Positions 18,319 through 26,957 of a stretch of 48,891 bases of DNA are shown piece by piece. Origin of the DNA: AWTP1-13 sp035550075 (GTDB lineage Bacteria > Pseudomonadota > Alphaproteobacteria > Rhizobiales > Hyphomicrobiaceae); contig DASZQG010000098.1 in the NCBI GenBank assembly GCA_035550075.1, positions 1-48,891 of the forward strand, in the 5' to 3' direction. The position numbers and the translations under genes are program-made. How positions within the stretch are numbered: position 1 is the stretch's first letter; each line of letters begins with the position of its first letter. The notes beneath the pieces are model-generated. The model was not told the DNA's origin. It was given only the letters and a program-made list of their open reading frames with translations, and made no database searches.

Positions 18319-19092
18319 TCAGCCGCCGAGATAGAGCCGCTTGACGTCCGGATCGAACAGCAGCGCCTGGCCCGTGCCCTCGTAGCGGTTGCGCCCCAGC
18401 TCCAGCACATAGCCGCGGTCGGCCACCGCCAGCGCCTTGGCCGCGTTCTGCTCCACCACCAGCATGGTGTATCCGGAGCTTTTCATTTCGGTCAACTTTT
18501 CAAAGATCAGCGATACGAACTTTGGCGACAGCCCGAGCGAAGGCTCGTCCAGCAGAATGAGCTTGGGCGAGGTCATCAGCGCGCGCGCGATCGCCACCAT
18601 CTGCTGCTCGCCGCCGGACATGGTGCCGGCCTTCTGCCGGCCGCGCTGGGCGAGGATGGGAAACATCGTCTGCACCCGCTCCAGCGCCTCGCGCAGACGC
18701 GCGGAATCGCGCAGCGTGAAGGCGCCCATCTCCAGGTTCTCGGTCACCGTCATCTGTGGGAACACGATGCGGCCCTGCGGCACGTAGGCAAGCCCCAGGC
18801 GCAGGACCTGGTCGGCGCGCAGGCCGGTGATGTCGTGGCCGTCGAACAGCACGCGCCCGGCGCGCGGGTGCAGCAGCCCGACGATGGTCTTGAACACGGT
18901 GGACTTGCCGGCGCCGTTGGGGCCGATGATGCTGACCATCTCGCCGCGCTGCACGCTGAGGCTGACACCGTGCAGGATTTCCATCTGGCCGTAGCCGGCG
19001 GAGACGCCCTCCACGCGCAAGAGCTCCTGCGCGCCGCCGTTGCCGGCCGCTGCGCGCGCGGATGTGGCGGTACTGGTTTCGCTATCGTCCAA
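18319..19092 (-). CDS. livF: Branched-chain amino acid-type ABC transporter ATPase LivF
   Basis: 257-residue ATPase of a HAAT-family importer. Walker A is GPNGAGKST, the signature motif is SGGEQQMVAIARALM and Walker B is KLILLDEPSLGL. It also has the LivF-typical VPQGRIVFPQMTVTENLEMGA. An alanine-rich N-terminal extension of about 25 residues is unusual, and a start nearer the ATPase domain is possible. Its start overlaps livG by 11 bases. Last gene of the livKHMGF run. Confidence 0.95.
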   Translation of the reverse strand: MDDSETSTATSARAAAGNGGAQELLRVEGVSAGYGQMEILHGVSLSVQRGEMVSIIGPNGAGKSTVFKTIVGLLHPRAGRVLFDGHDITGLRADQVLRLGLAYVPQGRIVFPQMTVTENLEMGAFTLRDSARLREALERVQTMFPILAQRGRQKAGTMSGGEQQMVAIARALMTSPKLILLDEPSLGLSPKFVSLIFEKLTEMKSSGYTMLVVEQNAAKALAVADRGYVLELGRNRYEGTGQALLFDPDVKRLYLGG

Positions 19093-19792
19093 AATAGGCC
19101 TCTATGACGCGCTCGTTGCCCTGGATGAGCGATGGCGGCCCCTCGGCGATCTTCTCGCCATAGTCGAGCACAAAGATCGTTTCGCACAAGCCCATCACGA
19201 CCTTCATGTCATGCTCGACGATCAGGATGGTCTTGCCCTGGTCGCGCAGCCTGGTGAGCACGTCCAGCAGCTCGTTGAGCAGCGTGCGGTTGACGCCGGC
19301 GGCCGGCTCGTCGAGCAGGATCAGCTCCGGGTCGGTCATCAGCACACGAATGAATTCGAGCAGCTTCTGCTGGCCGTACGACAGGTTGCCGGCGAATTCA
19401 TCGCGGAGCCGGTCGAGCTTGACGAAGGCCAGCAGCTCGTCGGCGCGCTCGTGGGCGGCGTCGAAGGCTGTCCCGGTAACGGCCAGCAGGTTCTCGAACG
19501 CCGTGAGCTGGGGAAACACGCGCGTAACCTGGAAGGTGCGGCTGATGCCGCGCCGGGCGATGCGATGCGGCTTGAGGCCGTCGATGCGCCGGCCTTTGAA
19601 GAGGATCTGGCCGCCGTGCAGGCGCTCCAGCCCGGTGATGCAGTTGAACAGCGTGGTCTTGCCCGAGCCATTCGGCCCGATCAGGCCGCTGATCTTGCCG
19701 GCCGCAACCGACAGCGAGCAGCCGTTGAGGGCGGTCACACCGCCGAATCGCTTGGTGGCGTTCCTGATCTCGAGGATGGCGGTGTCCGGCAT
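19082..19792 (-). CDS. livG: Branched-chain amino acid-type ABC transporter ATPase LivG
   Basis: 236-residue ATPase partner of LivF. It shows Walker A GPNGSGKTTLFNCITG, the LivG-type ISRTFQVTRVFPQLTAFENLL, the signature LSYGQQKLLEFIRVLM, Walker B LILLDEPAAGVN, and TILIVEHDMKVVMGLCETIFVLDYGEKIAEG. It lies one base downstream of livM, consistent with one polycistronic transcript. The transported compound cannot be inferred from the ATPase. Confidence 0.96.
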   Translation of the reverse strand: MPDTAILEIRNATKRFGGVTALNGCSLSVAAGKISGLIGPNGSGKTTLFNCITGLERLHGGQILFKGRRIDGLKPHRIARRGISRTFQVTRVFPQLTAFENLLAVTGTAFDAAHERADELLAFVKLDRLRDEFAGNLSYGQQKLLEFIRVLMTDPELILLDEPAAGVNRTLLNELLDVLTRLRDQGKTILIVEHDMKVVMGLCETIFVLDYGEKIAEGPPSLIQGNERVIEAYFGR

Positions 19793-19793
19793 G

Positions 19794-20720
19794 TCAGACG
19801 GTCCGCGGCAGCCGGAAGTACTGGCGGGCGACGCCCAGTATGCCCCTCGGCATAAGCAGCACCACGCCGATGATCAGGGCGCCGAAGATCGCCTGGTGCA
19901 CAAACAGGAAGCGCGCCCACACCAGCTCCTGCATGATCGACAGCAGCGTAGCGCCGATGACGGGGCCGAGCACGGTGCCCGCGCCGCCGAACAGGCACAT
20001 GATGATCATGGTGATGGTGGTGATGAGCGGAAACACGCCCATCGGCTCAATGTGGCTGGCGTACCAGGCGTAGAAGCCGCCGACGATGCCGGGGAAAGCG
20101 GCCGAGATCAGGAACGCGTAGAGCTTCATGCGCGCCGTGTCGATGCCCATGGTTTCCGCGGCGATTTCATCCTCGCGGATCGAGATCAGGCGCAGGCCGA
20201 AGCGGGAGTTGATGATCAGGTAGGTGGTCACGACGACGGCGAGGGCGGTGGCGCCCATGGCGTAGTAGACCGGCACGGTGGCGTTGATGGGCGGCAGCGA
20301 AATGCCGGAACCGCCGCCCGTGAGGCCCTCGAAGTAGGACACGAGCGCGCGCACCACCTCGTTGAGGCCGAGCATGGCAATGGCGAAATAGGGCCCCTTC
20401 AGCCGCAGGCAGGGATAGCCGATGAGAAGTGCCAGCAGCGCGGCGGGGCCGCAGCCGGCCAGTCCCGCCGGCAGCCAGTGCCATCCCGCCTTGGTGATCA
20501 GCAGGGCGGAGGTGTAGGCGCCGACGCCGAAGAAGGCGACGTGGCCGAAGGAGACGTAGCCGGTGAGCCCGGAGATGATGTTCCAGCTTCCCGCCAGGGC
20601 GATCCACATGAACACCTGGATCGTGAAGCTGACGTGGTAGCCGGAGGAGAACATCGGCAGCACGGCGAGAGCCGCCATCAAGATGCCCGTGGGCAGAACG
20701 ACCTTTGCGAGCGACGGCAT
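19794..20720 (-). CDS. livM: Branched-chain amino acid-type ABC transporter permease LivM
   Basis: 308-residue inner-membrane permease with repeated hydrophobic segments (VVLPTGILMAALAVLPMFS, IQVFMWIALAGSWNIISGLTGYVSFGHVAFFGVGAY, and further helices). It carries the LivM cytoplasmic motif SRFGLRLISIREDEIAAETMGIDTARMKL. The ATG at 20720 overlaps the stop of livH by one base (TGATG); a longer upstream frame is a shadow of livH. It pairs with LivH to form the channel. Confidence 0.95.
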   Translation of the reverse strand: MPSLAKVVLPTGILMAALAVLPMFSSGYHVSFTIQVFMWIALAGSWNIISGLTGYVSFGHVAFFGVGAYTSALLITKAGWHWLPAGLAGCGPAALLALLIGYPCLRLKGPYFAIAMLGLNEVVRALVSYFEGLTGGGSGISLPPINATVPVYYAMGATALAVVVTTYLIINSRFGLRLISIREDEIAAETMGIDTARMKLYAFLISAAFPGIVGGFYAWYASHIEPMGVFPLITTITMIIMCLFGGAGTVLGPVIGATLLSIMQELVWARFLFVHQAIFGALIIGVVLLMPRGILGVARQYFRLPRTV

Positions 20721-21592
20721 CAGGTGCGCCCTCCCAGAAGGCCCTGCGGGCGCAGCAGCAACAGCGCCACCAGCAGCACGTAGGACACCACCTCGGTGAG
20801 CTGGGCGGTGAGGAACAGCGAGGAGAGTCCCTCGATCACGCCCAGCAGCAGACCGCCGAAGAAGGCGCCAGGATAGTTGCCGGCGCCGCCCAGCACGATC
20901 ACCAGGAATGACTTGAACACGTACACCTGGCCCATCTCCGGATAGACGGCGAACATCACCGACACCAGGCTGCCGCCGGCGCCGGCCAGCGCCGCGCCCA
21001 GCCCGAAGGTGATGAGGTCGATGCGGCGCACGTTGATGCCGCACACCTCGGCCACCTCGCGGTTCTGCGAGGTGGCGCGGATGGCCTTGCCGATCTTGGT
21101 GCGGTGCAGGAACAGGAAGGCGATCGCCGTGATTGCCAGCGCCAGCGCGAAGGCGATCGAACGCGGCTTGGAAATGGCGATATTCTTCACAATGAAGGAG
21201 CCGGTGAGGAATTCGACGGAGCGGTAGTCGGAGGTCCAGGCCAGCATGGCCAGGTTGGCGAGCAGGATCGAGATGCCGAAGGTGAGCAGCAGGGAGGAGA
21301 GCTCCGGCGCATTCACAACGCGGAACACGAACAGCCGCTGGATCAGCGCGCCGACGACGAACAGCACCGGCACCGAAATCAGGATCGACAGGAACGGGTT
21401 GAGGCCGGCCAGCGCAAACAGCCAGTAGGTCACGTAGGCGCCGAGCATCAGGAACGTGCCGTGCGCGATGTTGATGACCCGCATCACGCCGAACACGAGG
21501 GACAGGCCGAGCGCGACCAGGGCGTAAAGACCCCCCACCAGCAGGCCCGAGACGACGACCTGCAGCACCATGGTTCCGGTAATGTGCACCAT
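20720..21592 (-). CDS. livH: Branched-chain amino acid-type ABC transporter permease LivH
   Basis: 290-residue inner-membrane permease. It begins with the family-typical VVSGLLVGGLYALVALGLSLVFGVMRVINIAHGTFLMLGAYVTY and has the cytoplasmic coupling motif KIGKAIRATSQNREVAEVCGINVRRIDLITFGLGAALAGAGG. It is separated from the binding-protein gene by 75 bases that include a strong terminator-like hairpin, which would lower permease expression relative to the binding protein. Confidence 0.96.
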   Translation of the reverse strand: MVHITGTMVLQVVVSGLLVGGLYALVALGLSLVFGVMRVINIAHGTFLMLGAYVTYWLFALAGLNPFLSILISVPVLFVVGALIQRLFVFRVVNAPELSSLLLTFGISILLANLAMLAWTSDYRSVEFLTGSFIVKNIAISKPRSIAFALALAITAIAFLFLHRTKIGKAIRATSQNREVAEVCGINVRRIDLITFGLGAALAGAGGSLVSVMFAVYPEMGQVYVFKSFLVIVLGGAGNYPGAFFGGLLLGVIEGLSSLFLTAQLTEVVSYVLLVALLLLRPQGLLGGRT

Positions 21593-21618
21593 CAGGGGGA
21601 CTCCGCGGATGCGGGTGC

Positions 21619-21649
21619 AAAAAGGGGTCTTCCGGCCGGAAGACCCCTT
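21619..21649 (-). terminator. Intra-operon terminator between livK and livH
   Basis: A perfect 28-bp palindrome (21622-21649, arm AAGGGGTCTTCCGG) is followed on the minus strand by five T residues (21623-21619). This is a textbook intrinsic terminator placed directly after the binding-protein gene. It would act as a partial terminator, so that binding protein is made in excess over the permeases. Confidence 0.85.
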
Positions 21650-21667
21650 CGGCTTATCGCCAGCGCA

Positions 21668-22843
21668 TCAACGGCTGTTCCACGGCGGCGTCGGGAACTT
21701 CGGCTTGCCGTCGGCCAGGTTGTCCGGCCAGACGGTGACCTTCTTGCCGTTCTGCCACTGGTGCACGACCATCTTGTGCGCGGTCTGGAACCCGCGCGCG
21801 TCGACCGCGTAGTCGCCGAACGCGGTGGTCGTCTTCAGATTGAGCAGCACCTCGCGCAGCTTGTCGGAGTCGAGCGAATTTGCCTTGCGGATGGCCTCGG
21901 CAAACACCTGGCAGGACCCGTAGGCGGCGGCCGCGTGATACGAGGGTTCGTGCTTCCACATGGCACGGTAGCTGGCAAGGAACTCCTTGGCGCCCGGATA
22001 CGGCAGGTGGTCCTCCCACTGGCTCGAGCCGTACACGTACTCGGCGGTCTTATCGAGCAGCTTGTAGAACTCCGGCAGGTCGCCGCCGACGGTCACGCCG
22101 TACATCTTCGGATTGACGTCGAGCTCCTTCATCTGCCGGGTGATGGCGACGGAGTCATCGAAGTAGGAGCCGGCAGCAATCACGTCCGGGTTGAGCGACT
22201 TGATCTTGATGAGGATCGGCGTGAAGTCGGTGGTGCCTTTCGGATACGCCTCGTGAAACACCACCTGCATGCCGTGCTTCTTGGCGAGGTCGATGGTGCC
22301 GTTTGCGGCCGCCTTGGAGAACAGCGTGTCCTCGTTGAGAACCGCAACGGTCTTGAGGCCGTTCTTGGCGGCGATCTCGATCATGCCCTCGAGATAGACC
22401 TCGGCGGGCGAAATAGTCATGAACAGGTACTTGTAGCCGCGTTCCCAGATCGAGGTGGTGGCGGCCAGCGACGCCACCATCAGCTTCTTGTACTTCTCGC
22501 TGACGGTGGAGGCAGCGTTGGTGACCGGGCTGGAGTAGGGGCCCATCACCAGCTCGACCTTGTCTTCGGTGATCAGCTTCTCGTAGAGCTTGATGGCGGT
22601 CGGCGGCTCGGACTTGTCGTCATAGACGACGAATTTGACTTTGCGGCCGAGCAGGCCGCCCTTGTCGTTGATTTCCTTCTCGCACAGGAGATAGCCCTCC
22701 TGCGTGTAGGTGCCGGGTTTGGCGTAGGTTCCGGTGAGCGAGATCGAGGCGCCGATGCGGATGTCTTCGGCCCTTGCAGACGTGGCGGCGAGTGCAAACG
22801 CGGCCGTCAGCAATATCGGTGCAATGCGCACAATCGGTAGCAT
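21668..22843 (-). CDS. ABC transporter substrate-binding protein (LivK-like)
   Basis: 391-residue periplasmic binding protein of the HAAT family. A signal peptide (MLPIVRIAPILLTAAFALA, cleaved near ATSARA|ED) is followed by IRIGASISLTGTYAKPGTYTQEGYLLCEKEINDKGGLLGRKVKFVVYDDKSEP, the classic start of Peripla_BP_6. The ligand is unknown: relatives bind amino acids, amides, urea or aromatic acids. It is the first gene of the liv run and lies downstream of the molybdenum hydroxylase and MoaD-like genes, which suggests import of a substrate for that hydroxylase. A 162-base upstream spacer may hold its own promoter. Confidence 0.93.
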   Translation of the reverse strand: MLPIVRIAPILLTAAFALAATSARAEDIRIGASISLTGTYAKPGTYTQEGYLLCEKEINDKGGLLGRKVKFVVYDDKSEPPTAIKLYEKLITEDKVELVMGPYSSPVTNAASTVSEKYKKLMVASLAATTSIWERGYKYLFMTISPAEVYLEGMIEIAAKNGLKTVAVLNEDTLFSKAAANGTIDLAKKHGMQVVFHEAYPKGTTDFTPILIKIKSLNPDVIAAGSYFDDSVAITRQMKELDVNPKMYGVTVGGDLPEFYKLLDKTAEYVYGSSQWEDHLPYPGAKEFLASYRAMWKHEPSYHAAAAYGSCQVFAEAIRKANSLDSDKLREVLLNLKTTTAFGDYAVDARGFQTAHKMVVHQWQNGKKVTVWPDNLADGKPKFPTPPWNSR

Positions 22844-23005
22844 GGCGCTTTATTCCTCCCTGAGCCCGCGGGTTGGAGTGGAATTTATTTCGTCCCGCAC
22901 CCAAGGATACCAGCACCCCGACCCGGCGGGTGTCAACGGCCGGCGCAAAACTCGGCGTACACAGCCAAGGAGCATGGGCCGCACGCTGCGCCGCAGCGTG
23001 CCGCG

Positions 23006-23251
23006 TTAGCCGCCGGCGATCTGCGGCAGGATGTGGACCTCGCTGTCTGGGCCTATCTGCTGGAACAGCGCGTCCTGATAGATCTGCCCGTCGATGGCTA
23101 CGGCCGAGCCCTGCTCCAGGTGGGGGAGCAGCCCCGGAAATTTCTCCCCCAGTCGCGTGAAGAGCTGGCGCACGCTGGCCGCCTCGACGTCGAGCTCGGC
23201 GACGCCGCCGGTGAACTGGCGCAGATTGCCGATCAGCGTGACATGGGCCAT
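23006..23251 (-). CDS. MoaD/ThiS-family ubiquitin-like protein
   Basis: 81-residue beta-grasp protein. It begins MAHVTLIGNLRQFTGG and ends SEVHILPQIAGG, with the C-terminal Gly-Gly needed for adenylation and thiocarboxylation by a MoeB/ThiF-type enzyme. The middle (VRQLFTRLGEKFPGLLPHLEQGSAVAIDGQIY) fits the MoaD/ThiS pattern. In molybdopterin synthesis MoaD gives sulfur to the cofactor. Lying 63 bases after the molybdenum-hydroxylase subunit, this copy may supply that enzyme or be a separate sulfur carrier. The ATG at 23251 is preferred over one 48 bases upstream that adds an Arg/Pro-rich leader. Confidence 0.82.
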   Translation of the reverse strand: MAHVTLIGNLRQFTGGVAELDVEAASVRQLFTRLGEKFPGLLPHLEQGSAVAIDGQIYQDALFQQIGPDSEVHILPQIAGG

Positions 23252-23314
23252 GACAACAGTCCTTGCCCTCCCCCGCGGGCCGGGAGAGGGACAGAGCAAG
23301 CGGCGCGCCGCGTC

Positions 23315-25618
23315 TCAGAGCCTGGCCGTGCCCTTGGCGCGCGCCTCGTCCAGCGCCTTGAGCACCTTGGGTGGCGACATCGGCAGGTCGGTGAAGCGCA
23401 CGCCGGTGGCCGCGGCGACCGCGTTGGCCAGCGCCGCCATCGGCGGGCAGATCGGCGTCTCGCCGACGCCACGCACGCCGTAGGGATGGCGCGGGTTCGG
23501 CACCTCGACGATGACGGTGTCGATCATCGGCAGGTCGGAGGCGACCGGCACGCGGTAGTCGAGGAAGCCGGGGTTCTGCAGCTTGCCGTCGGCCCCGTAG
23601 ATGTACTCCTCGTTGAGGGCCCAGCCGATACCCTGCGCCACGCCGCCCTGGTACTGGCCTTCGACGTAGCTCGGGTGAATGGCGCGGCCCGCATCCTGGA
23701 TGGCGGTGTAGCGCACCACTGTCACCTTGCCGGTCTCGGGATCGACCTCGACGTCGGCGATGTGGGTAGCAAAGCTCGGCGCGGCGCCGTGCGCGTTGAT
23801 GCGCGCATAGCCGGCGATCGGGCCGCCGGTCTTGCCGGCGATGCCGGCGATCTCCTTCAGCGACATCGGCGCGTGCTTGCCGGCGTTCGGACCGGCGGGG
23901 CGCACCGCGCCGTCCTTGTACTCGACCGCATCCTCCGGCAGCTCCCACAGCTTGGCGGCGCGCTTGCAGGCCTCCTTCATGACCTCGCGTGCGGCTTCCA
24001 CCGTGGCCATGCCGCTGGAGAAGGTGGCGCGGCTGCCGCCGGTGAGGAAGTTGTAGCCCAGCTGGCCGGTGTCGCCGATCTGCACCCGGATCTTGTCCAT
24101 CGGGATGGACAGCTCCTCCGCGGCCATCATGCACAGGGATGCGCGCAGGCCGCCGATGTCGGGCGTGCCGGCGGTCAGCGACAGCGTGCCGTCCTCGTTG
24201 AGCGACAGGGAGACGGATGTCTCGCCGCCGATGTTGAACCAGAAGCCGCAGGCGAGGCCGCGCCCCTGGTTCTTGCCGAGCGGCGTGCGCCAGTGCGCGT
24301 GCGATTTCGCCGCTTCCAGCGTCTCGACCAGGCCGATCGGGCCGAACTTGGGGCCGTAGGCGGCCTTGGTGCCCTGCTTTGCCGCGTTCTTCAGGCGGAA
24401 CTCGATCGGGTCCATGCCGAGCTTGCCGGCGAGCTCATCGAGGGCGCTCTCGACCGCGAACTCGGAGATCGGTCCGCCGGGGGCGCGGTAAGCGGCGACC
24501 TTCGGCCGGTTGGTGACGACGTCGTAACCGACGACCTTCACATTCTCCAGATCGTAAGGCGCATAGGCGCACATGGCGCCGGGCTGCACCGGCGAGCCGG
24601 CGAAGGCGCCGGCCTGGTATTTCAGCTCGGCCTCGGCGGCGACGATGCGTCCGTCCTTACGGGCGCCGATCTTGACGCGCACGTGCGCGCCCGAGGTGGG
24701 GCCGGAGGCGCGGAACACCTCCTCGCGTGTCATCACCATCTTGACTGGCCGGCGCGATTTCTTCGCCAGCGCCAGCGCCAGCGGCTCGAGGTAGACGACG
24801 GTCTTGCCGCCAAAGCCGCCGCCGATCTCGGAGGAGGTGACGCGGATCTTGCCGACATCCCAGCCGAGCAGCCGGGCGCAATGCGCGCGCACAATCCAGT
24901 GGCCCTGCGTCGTCACCCACACGTCGGCTTGGCCATCCTCGGAGACGGAGGCCACGCAGGCGTGCGGCTCGATGTAGCCCTGGTGCACCGGCTTGGTGGT
25001 GAAGGCGCGCTCGACGATGACGTCGGCCTGCTTGAAGCCGGCCTCGACGTCGCCGGCGCCGAACTCGATGCGCTTGGCCACGTTGGAGGGCGTCTTGGGC
25101 GCCGGCTCCACGCCGGCAGTGATCATGTCTTCATGCAGCAGCGGCGCCCCCGGCTGCATGGCTTCCACCACGTCGATGACGTGCGGCAGCACCTCGTAGT
25201 CAACCTTGATCAGCTTCAGTGCTTGCTTGGCGATGGCGGCGCTGGTTGCGGCCACCGCGGCCACCGCGTGGCCCTCGTAGAGCGCCTTCTCGCGCGCCAT
25301 CACGTTGCGCACGACATCGCGGTAGTTGATCATCATCTCGCCCGCCGGGATGAACTCGGAGGGCTGGTCCTGGAAATCCTCGCGCGTGACGACCGCCTTC
25401 ACGCCCGGCAGCTTCTCCGCCGCCGAGGTGTCGATCGCGCGGATGCGCGCATGCGGATGGGGGCTGCGCAGCACCTTGCCGACGAGCTGGCCCTGCATGG
25501 CCATGTCGGCGCCGAAGCGGGCGCGGCCGGTGACCTTGTCCACACCGTCAGGGCGCACGGGGCGGGTGCCGACCCATGTGAACTCCGAGCCCGGGGCGTC
25601 TTTCACCTTCTCCTGCAT
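23315..25618 (-). CDS. Molybdenum hydroxylase large subunit (xanthine dehydrogenase/CoxL family)
   Basis: 767-residue molybdopterin-binding subunit of a three-subunit hydroxylase. It shows the family features RVTSSEIGGGFGGKTVVYLEPLALALAKKSRRPVKMVMTREE, the substrate-pocket motif AYRAPGGP around residues 376-383, and the C-terminal GVGETPICPPMAALANAV containing the catalytic Glu. The pocket motif is neither AYxCSFR (form I CO dehydrogenase) nor AYRGAGR (form II), so CO oxidation is not supported. Likely substrates are an aldehyde, purine or N-heterocycle. It starts 2 bases after coxS ends. Confidence 0.93.
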   Translation of the reverse strand: MQEKVKDAPGSEFTWVGTRPVRPDGVDKVTGRARFGADMAMQGQLVGKVLRSPHPHARIRAIDTSAAEKLPGVKAVVTREDFQDQPSEFIPAGEMMINYRDVVRNVMAREKALYEGHAVAAVAATSAAIAKQALKLIKVDYEVLPHVIDVVEAMQPGAPLLHEDMITAGVEPAPKTPSNVAKRIEFGAGDVEAGFKQADVIVERAFTTKPVHQGYIEPHACVASVSEDGQADVWVTTQGHWIVRAHCARLLGWDVGKIRVTSSEIGGGFGGKTVVYLEPLALALAKKSRRPVKMVMTREEVFRASGPTSGAHVRVKIGARKDGRIVAAEAELKYQAGAFAGSPVQPGAMCAYAPYDLENVKVVGYDVVTNRPKVAAYRAPGGPISEFAVESALDELAGKLGMDPIEFRLKNAAKQGTKAAYGPKFGPIGLVETLEAAKSHAHWRTPLGKNQGRGLACGFWFNIGGETSVSLSLNEDGTLSLTAGTPDIGGLRASLCMMAAEELSIPMDKIRVQIGDTGQLGYNFLTGGSRATFSSGMATVEAAREVMKEACKRAAKLWELPEDAVEYKDGAVRPAGPNAGKHAPMSLKEIAGIAGKTGGPIAGYARINAHGAAPSFATHIADVEVDPETGKVTVVRYTAIQDAGRAIHPSYVEGQYQGGVAQGIGWALNEEYIYGADGKLQNPGFLDYRVPVASDLPMIDTVIVEVPNPRHPYGVRGVGETPICPPMAALANAVAAATGVRFTDLPMSPPKVLKALDEARAKGTARL

Positions 25619-25620
25619 GG

Positions 25621-26097
25621 TCAGGCTCCTCTCATCTCGGCGGCGGCGTCGAGCACCGCGCGCACGATCTTGTCATATCCCGTGCAGCGGCAGAGATTGC
25701 CGGCCAGCCAGTAGCGCACTTCCGTTTCGGTGGGGTTGGCGTTCTTTTCCAGGAGCGCCTTGGAGGCGACCAGGAACCCCGGTGTGCAGACGCCGCATTG
25801 AAGCGCGGCGTGCTCAAGGAACTTGCGCTGCAGGGGGTGCAGCTCCTCGCCCTGCGCCATGCCCTCGATGGTGCCGATCGCCTTGCCGTTGGCCTCCACG
25901 CCCAGCATCAGGCAGGAGCACACCAGGCGGCCGTCGACGGTGACGCTGCAGGCGCCGCAGTCGCCGGTGGAGCAGCCCTCCTTGGTGCCGGTGAGACCGA
26001 GCTGATCGCGCAGCACGTCGAGCAGCGTCTCCTCGGTCTCGCAGAGAAATTCGACGGCGTCGCCATTGACGGTCGCCGCCACGTGATGTTTGGCCAT
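25621..26097 (-). CDS. Molybdenum hydroxylase [2Fe-2S] small subunit
   Basis: 158-residue electron-transfer subunit. The plant-type ferredoxin cluster is bound by C42, C47, C50 and C62, and the second cluster by C101, C104, C136 and C138 (CGVCTPG and LCRCTGY), exactly the CoxS/XdhS layout. The ATG at 26097 (MAKHHVAATVNGDAVEF) overlaps the stop of the FAD subunit gene by one base. A much longer frame extending upstream is a shadow of the FAD gene. Confidence 0.96.
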   Translation of the reverse strand: MAKHHVAATVNGDAVEFLCETEETLLDVLRDQLGLTGTKEGCSTGDCGACSVTVDGRLVCSCLMLGVEANGKAIGTIEGMAQGEELHPLQRKFLEHAALQCGVCTPGFLVASKALLEKNANPTETEVRYWLAGNLCRCTGYDKIVRAVLDAAAEMRGA

Positions 26098-26957
26098 CAG
26101 CTCTTCCTTGCCCGTTCGAGTGCGATCTGGGCGGCGCGGCGCGCGAGCACGCCGGCCACCTTGGTGCGGTATTCGATCGTGCCGCGCTTGTCGTCGATCG
26201 GCTTGCAGGCGGCGCGCACCGCCGCATCGAGCCTGGCGAGCGCGGCGTCGTCGAGTTTGGTTCCGATCAGGGCCTTGGCGGCCTCCGCCACCAGCAGCGG
26301 GCGCGCCGCGACCGCACCGAGGCCGACGCGCGCTGCGGTGCAGGTTCCGCCGGCGTCGAGCGTTAGGCTCACGCCGCAGCCGGCGACGGCGATGTCCATC
26401 TCGGTGCGGGGAATGAAGCGCAGGTAGGCGTCGGCCGAGCGCGGCGCTTTTTTCGGCAGCAGGAACGAGGCGATGATCTCGCCTTTTTCCAGCGCCAGCT
26501 TGCGCGGACCGATCATCACGTCCTCGACGGGCAGCTCGCGGCGGCCCTTCGGCCCGACGATGGAGGCCTTGGCACCGGCCGCGATCAGGGCCGGCACGCT
26601 GTCGGCGGCGGGCGAGCCGTTGCACAGGTTGCCGCCCATGGTGGCGCGGCCCTGCACCTGGGTGGAGCCGATCAGGTTGGCGGCCTCGATTACGCCCGGC
26701 CAGGCGCGCTTGAGGGCGGCGTGCTCCTTGAGCTCGGCCCCGGTGACGGCGGCGCCAACGCGAAAGCCGCCCGCTTCCTCGCGCACCTCGCGCAGCTCAG
26801 CGATGCCCTTGATGTCCACGAGCAGCGCCGGTTCGACAACATCGGTGCGCATCTGCACCAGAAGGTCGGTGCCTCCGGCCAGCACGCGCGCCTCGCCACG
26901 GGCATTCGCGAGCAGGGCCACAGCCTGGTCGAGCGACGTCGGAGCCTCATACTGCAT
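26097..26957 (-). CDS. Molybdenum hydroxylase FAD-binding medium subunit
   Basis: 286-residue flavin subunit of the CoxM/XdhB type. It has the FAD pyrophosphate motif ARVLAGGTDLLVQMR near the N-terminus and the second FAD motif TMGGNLCNGSPAADSVPALIAAGA, both diagnostic. It is the first gene of the hydroxylase operon (medium, small, large), followed by the MoaD-like gene and the liv importer on the same strand. The promoter must lie in the 285-base divergent spacer with the DUF1330 gene. Confidence 0.95.
   Translation of the reverse strand: MQYEAPTSLDQAVALLANARGEARVLAGGTDLLVQMRTDVVEPALLVDIKGIAELREVREEAGGFRVGAAVTGAELKEHAALKRAWPGVIEAANLIGSTQVQGRATMGGNLCNGSPAADSVPALIAAGAKASIVGPKGRRELPVEDVMIGPRKLALEKGEIIASFLLPKKAPRSADAYLRFIPRTEMDIAVAGCGVSLTLDAGGTCTAARVGLGAVAARPLLVAEAAKALIGTKLDDAALARLDAAVRAACKPIDDKRGTIEYRTKVAGVLARRAAQIALERARKS

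Noticed and set aside
23315..26957. Carbon monoxide dehydrogenase (coxMSL)
   Set aside because: Subunit layout fits, but the large subunit lacks the AYxCSFR or AYRGAGR active-site loop, so only a generic molybdenum hydroxylase is supported.
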